Shown here: positions 9,854 through 21,334 of the stretch, one piece after another
Position numbering within the stretch: the first letter of the stretch is position 1
Layout of the letters: every line of letters starts with the position of its first letter
Assembly (NCBI GenBank): GCA_022385805.1
Contig: MU277704.1
Location: forward strand, 248,269 to 297,967
Source: Pilatotrama ljubarskyi
Lineage: Eukaryota > Basidiomycota > Agaricomycetes > Polyporales > Polyporaceae
Reading direction: 5' to 3'
Length of the DNA: 49,699 nt
Notes under the pieces: model-generated
Database searches by the model: none
Told to the model about the DNA's origin: nothing
What the model saw: the letters and a program-made list of their open reading frames with translations, nothing else
Position numbers and translations under genes: made by a program

Positions 9854-12800
9854 TTATACTCGTGTGACCATAAAATCTTGAAGAAACGCCCGCGCTCGTA
9901 CAACCCGTCCATCCTGTCGAAAGTCTTCCAGCGCACGCTCAACAGCTCGATCCAGTTCAGATGCCAATAGCCTCTCGAGCCCTTCTCGGAGGCGCTTCGA
10001 GAGCTCTTCGACCTGCGCAAAGCGATAAATCACGCGCACACATTTCAGGGTAGGAACACTCACGTTCTCTCCACTAAACATCGTGAAGTGATCCCCAGGG
10101 ACGTCCCAAATCGCCATCGTCTCCCCTCCGAGGGCCTCCTCCCACAGCGGCATCGTCCACCGGTCTCGCTCCTTCGCCAAGAATGCACGTACGCGTCCGT
10201 CAAGCTCTTGTTCTCCGCCGCGATCATGAACAAGGCCTGTGCCCTCCCTCGCACGCAGATACACGGCGCGCAGACGAGGAGCGCGCCCACGCTCATACCC
10301 GACGAGCGCGCTCGTTGCAGTCTTCATCTGCTGGACGAACCAGCCCGCCGCGTCCGCGCGCCCAGCTCGACCGATGTGGTCACTGGCAGTGGCGCAGGTC
10401 GCGTCAAACTTCTCGCAGTCGTCACGTTGAGTTCCTGCAAGGCGTGTGGCGACCGCGGTGATGAGCCAGTCCGGAAGAGGGCTACGCGTCTGCGGTGCGG
10501 GGGCGTCGATAAGGATGAGGCCCTTCACGCAGACGCCAATGGCGATCAGCTGTCGCGCGAGCTCGTAAGCAACGACACCGCCGAACGACCACCCTGTCCC
10601 GACACGTACATGTCAGTAAGCACGACGAAGCTTTCGGATCGCGCACAGCTCACCTCCAATTAAACATTCGCCCTCGAAGCACCTCCTACTCTCCTTGAAG
10701 TACTTGAACTCCTCAATGAGCGTCATCATGTAGGACACCGCCATCGCCTGCAGCTCCATACCCAGGGCATCCTCGCACTCGAAGAGTTTCGAGAAGTCGT
10801 GGTTCCTGAATGCCCAGACATCGCATCCAAGCGACGCGAGGCTCTCGTAGCTGGACACGGTCCCGCTGCCGTCGTGGATCAGGAAGAGCGGGGGCTTGCG
10901 CGGGCTTCCTGCGGGTGCACGCTGGAGACGAACGAGCTCTGCGCCGCACACTGACGGTACCCTCTCATGCAAGCAGGGCGGTGCAGCGTAATCGACAGGC
11001 GGCGGTTCGGTCTGGAGCGGAGTGCACCCGTCAGGCTCTGGGAGTGGATTGATCTGAACAGGAGTGCCTTCTCTAATCACGCCAGCCGCGTCGAGCGCGA
11101 AGGTCTGCAGGCGTACCTCGCCCGTAAATCCCACGAGCACATCGTCTCTAAGTGGACACAGATCGTGTCCGGACGCGCCGGGGGGATCTATCACAGTGCC
11201 GGCGATCAACGCCTTCTCCGCGCTCTGAGGCACGCAAGGCTTCAGCTCTTCCGGCTCGTCCGCGCACAGAGTTAAATCGCCATCTTCAACGGCCTCGCGC
11301 GCGTGGCCGGAGGGATGGTCCCTCCTGTACTTCTCCAGAACGAGCTCCACCAGGCGCCCCACCGTCTTCGCGCTCGACAGCGTGCGAGCGTCGAGCTTCA
11401 ACGGACGCTCCGGCGGGCTCGTGTTCAGCCGGGCTGCGATCTCCCAGAGCATCAACGAGTCGATGCCGAGGTGCGACAGAAGCGGGTCGCGCCCGACTCT
11501 AAGATGGTCCTCTGGAATGCCTGCCGTCTCTGCGATGATGCGCATGACGTCGCGCGCGAGGTCGCCTTTGGCTTCCTCGAACGTCTGAGTCCTTGGTGTT
11601 GACGTCGAGTACTCGCTGGGTGTCGGAGGGACACAGTCGTCGCGTGGAGTGACGGCATTATGCCCTGCAGCGGCAGCTTGCAACGCCTTCGCAAAACTGT
11701 CCATCGCGACTCGGCGGAACCACACCCGTTTCAAGCGCGTCACTACGCGCTGGCGCGGATCGTCCACCTCGACCGCGTATACGTCCACTGCTATAGCCCC
11801 TTCCTGTACCCGCGTGACTGCCGCGTACACGCCGTACCGCGCCTTGACGTCCAAGCCGTGCTGGAGGAGTTGTGCCTTTTCAAACCGCGAGCAGATGTAC
11901 GCGTCCGCGCCGCGCAGGCCATACAGGAAGTTCACCAGGAAGCCGGAGACGTGGAAGAGCGCATCAACAAAGATGGGGTGCGCGACGAACGGCCCAGACG
12001 TAGCCGTCTTCGGCAGCTGGATGATAGCATACGCCTTGGAGGAAGGAGCACTAACAGTGATGTTCTCGATGACGCGGTAGATGTCTGAGTAGATCACGAT
12101 GGCAGGGAACAGCAAGTCGTAGACCGTCCGAGTATTGAAGGTCTCGGGTGCGCTGGCGGAGGTGGGCTGCAGGACACCTTGGGCCTCGCGCTTGACCATG
12201 GCCTCGATACTAGAGAACTTGGAGGAGCGTGTTTCCACGGGAGTCAGCTTGAAGGAGCCCTTGCAGTGCACCTCTTGCACCGCATCGCCTTCTGCTGTTC
12301 GGGATACAGTAAACGAGCCCGCACGGTCGATCGACTCGCACAGAGTGATCTCCACCTGCAGGTTATGGGGGCGTCCAGGGATATAGACCAGCGGTGCCGG
12401 GTAGAAGACGTCTTCCAAGTCGAGATCGTCATCCTTGTCCATATGCAAGTGAGCCTCGCAAGCGGAGGTGACAGCTGAGAGGACCAACTCCACGTAGATC
12501 GAGGCAGGGCAGAGCGGAGATCCGACGACAAGATGTCCTTGTATGAGGGTGGCGAAAGACGAAAGGTCCGTCTCGTACACCTCTACGACCGCCGAATCGC
12601 GTCGAACGTGCACATTGCGGCGCTCTAGACGCACATGGGAATCACGTTCCTCAGGCAAGCATCGTTCCTCGTAGGGCACCCAGAACCGCGTCTGCGCAAA
12701 GGGGTACGCCGGGAGGTCTACGAGCCTAGCACCAGGCGTCAAGTCATTGAACACCTTCCGCCACCGCACGGGTACAGACGTGCAGTACAGCTTCGCCAGC

Positions 12801-15694
12801 GCCGCGCACATCGTTTGGAGGTCGGGGAGTCCCTTACGCAGAGAAGGCAGCAGAAGCGGCGTCTCGGCAACCTGGAAACCTCGGAGGAGCGGCAGAGTCA
12901 CAGGGTGGGGGCCCATCTCGATGCATGCCGCTACGGACGAGAGGTCGATCTGCGCGGCCAAGTCAGCCATGCCCTGCTGGAACCGTGCTGGTTTTCGACA
13001 GTGGCGCGCGAAGTACGATTCGTCGAAGGCGCTAGCATCTCCGGGGTGAATCAGGGTGCCGGTGACATTCGACAGCACAGGAATCGTCGGGGCGGACAAC
13101 TTGATGTCCCGGGACAAGGCATAGAGCGCGGGGAGTGCAGAATCCATGGCGGCGGAGTGGTACGCGTAGGGCACGACGAGACGACTGTGATGTACTCCTC
13201 GCGTATCCAAACGCTTCTCGAAGCATTTCAGCTCATCGAGGGGACCGCCGACTACGAAATTTGACTCGCTATAACGTACAGATATCAGGTAGCGTGCGTT
13301 ACGACGCAGAGGAAGGCCACTAACCTGTTATAACAACAAACCTCCAGGTGCGAGAAGCGCCCCACTCCGATGGACGATGCGATGGCGTCCGCCGACGCTC
13401 TGACAGAGGTCATGCCAGTCGGCTCAGCAATGCTGCTGGCGGATATGGCCTCCGCGCGTCTGATCACCAGACGGAGGGCATCAGGCAGAGTAAGGCAACC
13501 GGCGACTGCCAGCGCGGCGAACTCGCCGAAACTACAGCAGCAAACGCATCAGCAGGATGCATCTCTGGACAGGAAACATCGACAACGTACCTGTGACCCA
13601 CCACAGCATGTGGGCGAACTCCCCAAGATATCCAGACTTGAGCAAGGGCGTACTCGACGACGAACAAGGCTGCCTGGTGTGAAGCGAAGCGCGCGGATTC
13701 GCCCGGACCTGAGGGGAATACTACGCCTTGGAAGAGGTCCAGGACTCCCGGGCTCCCCAACTCCAAGAGCTCGTGATGGCACTCATCCACGACGTGAGCG
13801 AAACCCGGGAAGCGCTTGTACAATTCGCTGCCCATACCGACGTACTGTGAACCTTGGCCCGAGAATACGAAGATCACCTTGTCGCAAGGTCCGGCTTCGA
13901 CTGCCTTCGCCACTCCAAGATCAGCGATCAATTCTTCCTTCGAGCTTCCCATGATTGCGATACGATACGGATAAGTCTGCCGACGGGCTGTCGCAGAATA
14001 GGCAAAGTCCTGTAGTGTGGCCTCATCCTGGACGCGCTCGAGCTCGGTGAGGTAGGCCTTCCGGCGCTGCTCCAGAGCAGCGAGGCTCCTACAAGAGAGT
14101 CCAACTAAAAGCTCTCCGGCGACGGGGGCGGGACGAGGAGGCATACCGTGCTCTTCAAGAATCAGTGCGCTGTTGGACCCAGCCGCGCCAAAGTTCGCGA
14201 GTATCGCGATGCGCCTGCGGTTGTCCGGACACACCCAGGGAATCTCGACAGTATTGATGCGTATGTTGTCGATGGAGAGGTCGGGGATCCTAGGGTTGAG
14301 CTTCTCGAACGAGATATGCCGCGGTATAGATTGATGGCGCATCATCAGGATGAGTTTCGCCAGACTCGCTGCTCCGGAGGCGGCCTCAGCGTGACCAATG
14401 TTCGCCTTGATAGACGTGATATAGAGCGGATTGGTGTCGTCTCGACCGACTGCGAGGACCTTCCGGACCGCTTCGAGCTCAGCAGGGTCGCCCGCTTGCG
14501 TTCCTGTCCCGTGACATTCAGCGACGCTGATGTCGCGAGGATCAAGTCCTGCGGAGGAGACGAGTTTCTTGAAGAGTGCAGCTTGAGCGTCCACGTGGGG
14601 ATGAGTGATTGATGATGCGTTTCCTGACTGGTTGAGTTCAATGCCCCGGATGACGGCCAGAATCCTGTCGCCCTCGGCGATCGCATCGTCGAGGCGCTTG
14701 AGCACGAAGAGACCACAGCCCTCAGAACGACAGTATCCGTCCGCTGAGGCATCCCAGGGGCGGCACTGACCAGTATCGCTCAGAAAATGCCCCCGAGCGA
14801 GACCCAGGTACATCTGAGATAGGTGGTCAAGACTGACTCATGAGAAAACGATAGAAATAGCTCACGTCCGGACTGGTTATGATGTTGACTCCGCCCGCAA
14901 GTGCCGCATTGCAGTCACCGGAAATGAGAGCGCGACACGCCTGGTGGATGGCGACAATAGAAGATGAGCATGCTGTGTCCAGTACCATCGAAGGCCCGCC
15001 GAAGCCGAACACGTAGGACAATCTTCCACTGAGGAAGGCCGGGAGGGTACCTGCTGACGCCTCAGTAGAGACATGGAGAAAACGACAAATTTGATCACCA
15101 GTGCTGTAATACACGTCGACGTTGGTGCGCAGATTTTGGACGTAATCGTTCGTCGCTGCTCCGATGAACGTGGCGAAGGTGTCCGGATCGAAAGTAGGCG
15201 TCGCGGCAGGAGAATACCCCGCATTCTCGAGCGCTCGATGGGCTAGTCGTAACAAGACTCGCTGTTGCGGATCCATGCTACGCGCCTCTCTGGGCGATAT
15301 CTCGAAAAACGTGTTGTCAAACATATCAGCGTGATCGATGAAGTTGCCCATCGTGACGTTCATCCTTCTGGAAGCGGTATCCGAGTGTCGAGGATGCGTA
15401 TGGGCAGAGACTTTGAAGCGAGTAGGAGGAATCTGATCGACAATGAAGTGTTACCGCATAAGACGCTTGCTAAATAGAATGAACCTGTTCGACCGTGTTC
15501 AAGCCTTCCTGCAGAACCCTCCACAAAGCTTCGGTATCCTCCGCTCCAGGAAACTCGGCGGCGATGCCAACAATTGCAATTGCTTCTGGGTTGAGGAGGT
15601 GGGTATCGACGCTTCCTGTCTGAGGACAAGTCGATCCGTTTGCGAGCCGCCTTTCATAGCTCTCAGCCACACTAGTGCCCTCTCTTCCCGACAT
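9854..15694 (-). CDS. Non-reducing polyketide synthase, KS-AT-PT-ACP-TE (1836 aa, 7 exons)
   Basis: Exons (minus strand) 15694-15485, 15432-14866, 14813-13591, 13531-13325, 13268-10654, 10593-10064 and 10012-9854. All splice in frame and restore motifs across junctions. Visible domains: ketosynthase with DTACSSS (active Cys about 225), [10 protein letters not shown] and [10 protein letters not shown]; malonyl acyltransferase with [12 protein letters not shown] and GHSFGE (Ser about 667, codon split by intron 3); product-template domain with [15 protein letters not shown] (His about 981) and PIFVDALFH (Asp about 1171); one acyl carrier domain with [10 protein letters not shown] (Ser about 1340); thioesterase with GGWSFGG (Ser about 1610) and PGDHF (His about 1776). 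No ketoreductase or enoylreductase is present, so an aromatic product such as an orsellinate-type acid is expected from the family. The usual N-terminal SAT starter-loading domain is absent: the protein begins about 30 residues before the ketosynthase. No tailoring enzymes are adjacent. Confidence 0.93.
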
Positions 15695-15908
15695 CTAGTC
15701 CCAGTCAAGAGACGTTTCAGTTCCTGGTATTATTGTCCCGCGGCATGGCGATGTTAGCGCGACTCACCAGTGACAAGGTACGACTACACAGAACACTGGG
15801 CGCTCCCTAAAACCTCTGGAGGGGACGGAGAGCTCCGGTCGTGTCGAACCCTGCTATGGCGAGGGGGAGATGCAGCTCACAGAAAGCGAGCGAGAGCGGC
15901 CCTATATA
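15695..15908 (-). promoter_or_regulatory. Polyketide synthase 5' region with TATA-like site and possible leader intron
   Basis: On the minus strand, TATATAGG (15908-15901) lies about 210 bp before the ATG. A good intron (gtgagt at 15766, ending ...gactag immediately before the ATG) could be spliced from the leader. No reading frame with a Met continues through the sequence upstream of that donor, which argues against a hidden upstream coding exon here. Confidence 0.45.
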
Positions 15909-16980
15909 CGATTTTGCATTTGACAGCTCATGAGCCATGCAAGTACGGAAGCACGCCACACGGGCACCTCGAGCATTCTGGTCGAAGGTGGATATGTTGG
16001 CAGAATATGCTGTTCGGGAGACAGGAACGACGTTTCTTGTGCGTAGCATGTTCTCTCGCAGAAGACAAGGAAGGCGCGAAGTCACGAACTCTGCCGGCAA
16101 GCTTGTCCAAACACGAACAAACTCTCACGCTCGACAGCTCAACACAACTCGATACACACACACGGTGCTGTATTAGCCATGACTGTCTTCGCAGCTAACT
16201 GGAAAGCAACGCATGCAGACTTGGAGATCAGTAGCGCAAGTGCAGTAGGCTGGGCAGGCTTCGTGACCACTCGCTCGGTGACTGACGGGCTTACAATCAT
16301 TGTGGACTGCACAGTAAGTAGCGAAGTTGGGCCAACACCTCATCATAGTTACAAACCGCACTGCAGAGTTATAACGGCGACGAAATACGAGCGAATTATG
16401 AGATACTTGGCGGTCGAGAGACGGTGCCCGGGAGTTTGACGACGCAGTGCAGTGAGCAGCAGATGGCGCGGGGGCCCGATTGGCTCACACTCCTCGCGTA
16501 GGAAGCCTGGCTTCCGCAGAATGGGCTAGGCTCCTTCCCAGAAAGTCTTCGGGAAGTCGATGAAAGAGCCTGTCTTGCACATCAGGTTGTCAGTATCTCA
16601 AGCAGTAATTCGGGCGGAGACTAGTGGTACATACCCCGGCCGCGGACAATCAACGCTTTGTGCCAGTTACGGGGTAGCAGGATCAAGGAGCTGCTGGGAA
16701 TGCTACACGTGGAGGAAGGCGGTCGAGAAGATGTCGAATAGGAAGGAGGGAAGGCCTCGAGATGTGCCTAAAGCGAGGAGTCTTCATACGCGCGAGGCGA
16801 AGGTACTCTTCTCGTGCCATCAGCGACCTTGTTCCTGGTGCGAGCGTTCAGCCACGGAGATCGTCATACTAGACCGCATGTCTTACTTTCGGCGCTGCGC
16901 CGAAGCTTGTAACTCCTTTGCGACTGTGATAGATGTTCGCCATCGATGCCGCTTAGATCGACCAACATTCATTGGTCCTC
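15909..16980. other. Spacer between polyketide synthase and zinc-finger gene B
   Basis: No supported gene on either strand. In particular, no frame resembling a SAT domain was found. The part near 16981 is the 3' flank of zinc-finger gene B. Confidence 0.5.
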
Positions 16981-18324
16981 CTAAGTGGGAAGGACTTCAC
17001 CTGTCATACTATCGTCAGTAGGGAGCTCGATCATCATGAAGACATCGAGTACTTACCTGGATGGCGCCTTTCAAAATGACGCAGCATAGAGTCCAGACGG
17101 CTCAGGGACTTCCCGCATAGCGGACATACCGCTCCCCATCCCCAGTGGACCGTCGCCATATGCCGGACCAGGTTCGCCAAAGTCTTGGCGGTCGCAGTGC
17201 AGTTCCCATATTTGCATGGTAACACCGTCGGCTCGGGCACATTCTCTTTCTCCTTTCCTTTCCCCTTCCCTCGAGTCTTGCCCTTGATGCCCGTCGCGAC
17301 CGCCAGGCATTCAGGATAGTGGGCTTCCTTGAAGTGCTTTAGGGCGATTCCGCGGCTCACTCGCGCCTGACAACGGTCAACGCCGCATCGAGTGCCGGTG
17401 ACCTTCGTATCGTACTTCCGCGCCTGCTGTACAGCCATACGAGAGCGCTTCAGCGCAGGGGCGTCGCAATGCGATTCGACGGCCGCATCGCTCAGAGGGG
17501 AAGACAACCCGACGGCGTCCTCCCGGACGTCTTCTTCTTCCACATCTCCCTCGTGGGCGTAGGCGAACGCGTTATCCCGCTTGCGCTTGGGTCTGAGCGT
17601 GCGATGGGGAGGAGCGGGAGCGGAGTCCATGATTGAGGAGGAGCCTTTTGGGCTTCCCGGACTCCGACTCTCCATCTAAGGATGGTTACCTAGTTAGTGG
17701 AAAAAATGGCACGACTTCACTGTTCTTGCGCACCAGGCCCGACCACTGATCCTCTCGCTCATCATCGGATCCCCACACCGCCACGTCCTCAATGCGCGCG
17801 TACTCGTCTGCCCCCATATGCTCACTTATCAGTGACGAGCGGAAACGCTAGAGGGTGCGAAGCTCACCTTCGCGATCACAGCCTGCGTCCCAAAAACCGT
17901 CTTCGGACTCTTCGCCACATTCGGACGCTTCTGCATCTTCCGACTCTTCCTCCTCTTCAACCTCTTCACCATCTTGATCTCCGGTCGCTTCTGAGGTCTC
18001 TTCTTCGACCTCGAGCGAGTCTTCATCTTCGTCTGACGCGTACACAACGCCGGTTACCTCGAAATCATCGCTACCGACCTCCACGTCGTCGAGGTCAGCA
18101 TCAGAGGAGTAGCCACGAATCTCTCTATCGAGTTCCTCCTCGTCCAGTTCGACATCGTTCGCGTAGGTGCTTGAATTCGAAGCTTGACAGAACGAGTGCG
18201 GAGATATCGAGGTGCGCGTCGATGCTTCACGATTGGTGAGGCACGAGAGTGGATGTGAGAATTGGCCAGCCTCTTGGGAACGTGCAAGGCGTTCGGAAGC
18301 AATGACGACGGAGGAGGCGCGCAT
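16981..18324 (-). CDS. C2H2 zinc-finger protein B (389 aa, 4 exons)
   Basis: Exons (minus) 18324-17868, 17807-17734, 17675-17057 and 17000-16981. Introns are 60, 58 and 56 nt with good branch sites. The N-terminal third is highly acidic (many Glu/Asp, about residues 60-150), which could act as an activation region. Exon 3 carries a basic stretch (LRPKRKR), ALKRSR, a first finger (CGVDRC...HFKEAH, about 274-296), a Lys/Gly-rich linker, a KEN tripeptide (about 320-322, KEKENVPEP), and two further fingers (CKYGNC...HMATVH, and CPLCGKSLSR...HFERRH) joined by HWGWGAV. The last exon adds only EVLPT. If the final intron (donor gtaagt at 17056) is retained, the frame stops at 17034 instead. Paralogue of genes A and C, with the same 19-bp upstream element. 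Confidence 0.82.
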
Positions 18325-18472
18325 TGTGGACGGATGCTAGATGGATGTATGCGTGGTGGTTGATGGATGGAGTGTTAGAGGTATGGAGAGAGTAAAAAAG
18401 AGTAGGTCGCGGTTGTGGTTGACTGAGCGCGCCCGCGCTGTAAACAATTGCAAAGTACCCGATCGCGTTCGG

Positions 18473-18491
18473 TTGAACATCGACGCACTCG
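18473..18491 (-). promoter_or_regulatory. 19-bp shared upstream element, copy B
   Basis: CGAGTGCGTCGATGTTCAA on the minus strand, 148 bp before the start of zinc-finger gene B. Similarity to copy C extends outward on both sides (TCACG and CGCG blocks upstream, C then GAA downstream). This suggests either common descent of the promoter or a larger site. Confidence 0.75.
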
Positions 18492-21147
18492 ACGCGTCCC
18501 GCGCGTGACCGTAACTCGCGTGTCTGGACATTCCTTTGTCTGAGCAGCGCCATCGAAACTCAACGATGCACAGTACACCATGAGACGTGGGATACTCACC
18601 GATGTCTGACAGCACCCTCGCATGGCGCGCATTGTGTGTCCCCGCGAGAGCCACATAGCGTGCACCTGCACCGAACTCGAAAACCCCTCCAAGACGCGCA
18701 GCAGGTGACATCTCCACCTCGCGAACGTGCGCCGCTGGAACGTAACCGGGCGGGAGAACAGCGTGAAAGCGCGAGGATCGCCATCCGCTGACCAGTGGTG
18801 CGAAACGCGAGGCGGCCGCCCAGCCTGCCCGGACTATGCTCTGGACGTCCCGTAGATATGCATCCGGATGTCCTTTGATGCATGGGCAATGCGCATTCTC
18901 CCGGACGAGGACAAGTTTCTGGATCGACCTTCGTACTACAACGGCACTGCTGAACGCGCTATGGCTCGATCGCCTAACTGTAACGCGCCCTTTCAAAGGT
19001 ACGTTTCGGGTTTCGCTCCTTCCTGATGTCTAGTCTCCGTGGTATATCTGGCTACAAAGCGCTTCCAGCTTGTGCTCCCCACGCCGTGAGGACAGAGCAC
19101 AAGCCGGAAGCACTGTAACAGACATTGTGATGCGGCAGGGCAGCAGAATGCCATCGCCCAGCGTCTTTGTCAGGATGATTGGCGAGGCACCCTGTTGCAG
19201 CTCTCCTGCTGTGGATTAGGCTTTCCCGATGGCCAAGACTGGAGAAGCAGTCGTTGAGCACTCATTGCATGTCCGTAATGCGGGTGCAATACGCGACTCC
19301 TGCTTGAATAGCACAAAAGTGGCCCTATGCTTCTCGGCTCCTTTGCTCGATACAGTGGCAATGCGCGCCATGGCCACACCTGTGAAGAGCAGTCAGACAA
19401 ACAATGGGAGCGTCCACAAATCATACACAACCGCAATCTCCATATTTCCTCACGCGAGGCTGATCGTTCCCACACAACACAAGAGCAGAAGATGGTTACG
19501 GTATCCCTGACATGCGTAATCATTCAAGGCAGCCTGAGCTTGATTTCCGGTTTACAGAGGATGCGACCCGTACGAGCGTGAACTGTTGCTTGACAAGAGC
19601 GAGAAAAGAGGCAACCTCAGCATGAGAGACGAATGAGAGAGGTTTCAGGGACAATCGGAACAAGGAAGGCCGCGGGAGCGCGCTCGAGCCAATCACGCTA
19701 TCAGAATATGTACACACTCCGATGATAGGATCGTTCTTCAACATCTTCAACTTCTTGTACGAGCACACACTCTTCATCGCACCTCCACCATGGAATGTAC
19801 TCCTTCTCTCGCTGTTCAATCACTCAGAGCTCCAAAGACCACGGCTTCTTGGAGTTACTGAAGGTGAGCCTTTGAGGGCTCGCGAAGACGTCCACTCCGA
19901 CAACGCCGTCGTACGGACAAAACGGACCACAAAGGCGATCTGCTGATCAGACCCGCATGTGCACTATCCTACACGGCCACGCCCAAGGACCCGCAACGCA
20001 ACGCAAGATGGCGGGCGGATGCTTGCTGGTGTTGAGCTCTGTGGAGGCGACGCGTCAGCGACTCAGCATCTCGCTAAGTCGGCCTATTAACCCTAACCAC
20101 GGTAAGCATCGACCGAGCGCTAGTCTTTGTCTCCGCCGACCACCGCGGGTCTCCTTGATCGAAATGCATGGGACCGCAAAAGCTCGCGTTCCATGGCTTA
20201 TAGATGACATTTGCTTCTTACTCTTGCTCGGGTGACAATGACTATGGCCTGGAAAGATGAAGTGCGCGGCCCGACGAGCAGAATCGTTCAATCCATGTAT
20301 TGGGCGATCCTTCTCACGTTTCCCTTTGTCCAAGTGGGAACCACTCCTACGAATGTCTCCCTGTTTGGGTTCAAAGCACAAGTGTCAGCTGCGTTGGAGA
20401 CCTACGAGTAACGGGGACTCTCCCCAGACTGGGTACCGCAAACGATGCACACCGAATGTATGGACGCATGGCAGATCACATCGGTGGATTCCGCGTCATT
20501 ATACCTAGATTTAAAGCGATTTCAACGGGCTGGACATTGAGCGCACTCTCCGAGTAGCTGGAAGCCCTCTTTGACGCATCGGTGACCAACAATTGCAGAT
20601 GTGCAGGAGCTTTCGGCCCCACAATGAGAGGTGCCGATGGCTCATGCAGCACGCGATTGCCTCTTTCGAGGCCGCGAGTTCCTCACTGGCTATCACAGAA
20701 GCCTAGGCGGCATCATATAGTCTGCGGGGACATAAACGCAATATATCGGCATCGCACCGTCCTCCGGCGCTGTCCAGACGCTGTGTATAAAAGCAGGAGA
20801 GGGATAGGAGAACCAAGGATGTCCTCTAGAAGCCATTGGGCAGTCATGAGGCTTTCACGCACCTGGAACTTACTCAAGATCTCTTCAGAAGCGGTCTGGA
20901 AGTCACAGGCTTCTTCGCGCATTTGGCGTGGTGGTGTCCACGCACCCAGGACGACCGTACTAGACGTGGCCCAAGCTTTGAGATGGGGAGCCACAAAGTC
21001 TGGACGGCGCCGATCAAGCGTTCATACGAAGAAGTGAGTCGTATAAGGCGTCGCAATGTTCGTGGTGCTAAACAATAGTGATACAGAGCACGACTGTAGA
21101 ACGCCTCAGACGAAAGCGCCATTGTTGTCACGTTCGCGCGGCGCGAT
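18492..21147. other. Gene-free stretch between divergent zinc-finger genes B and C
   Basis: 2.6 kb without a supported gene. Several short open frames exist but none combines coding bias with splice sites. The two ends act as the promoters of gene B (minus) and gene C (plus). Confidence 0.5.
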
Positions 21148-21166
21148 CGAGTGCGTCGATGTTCAA
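21148..21166 (+). promoter_or_regulatory. 19-bp shared upstream element, copy C
   Basis: CGAGTGCGTCGATGTTCAA, 168 bp before the ATG of zinc-finger gene C, identical to copies A and B. Confidence 0.75.
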
Positions 21167-21334
21167 CGAAATAAGGTTCGGGCTTGCTTGTGGCCCACAG
21201 CTCAAAAGGTGAGCGCGCTTCCAACCGCCCTCTCCCGCCGCGCATCCCGCACATCTCGACGCATCCCCTCTCTTTTGCTACCGCTTGGGCTTCGCATCCT
21301 TTCCATCACGCCCTTCTTCACCTGCACCCACGGC

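Noticed and set aside
12635..13264. Long plus-strand frames opposite the polyketide synthase (for example here and 11152-11502)
   Set aside because: These are mirror frames of the synthase codon bias; the minus strand carries all the domain motifs.
15767..16100. Minus-strand frame upstream of the synthase as a missing SAT domain
   Set aside because: It ends in a stop before the leader intron, is in the wrong phase, and shows no SAT-like motif.
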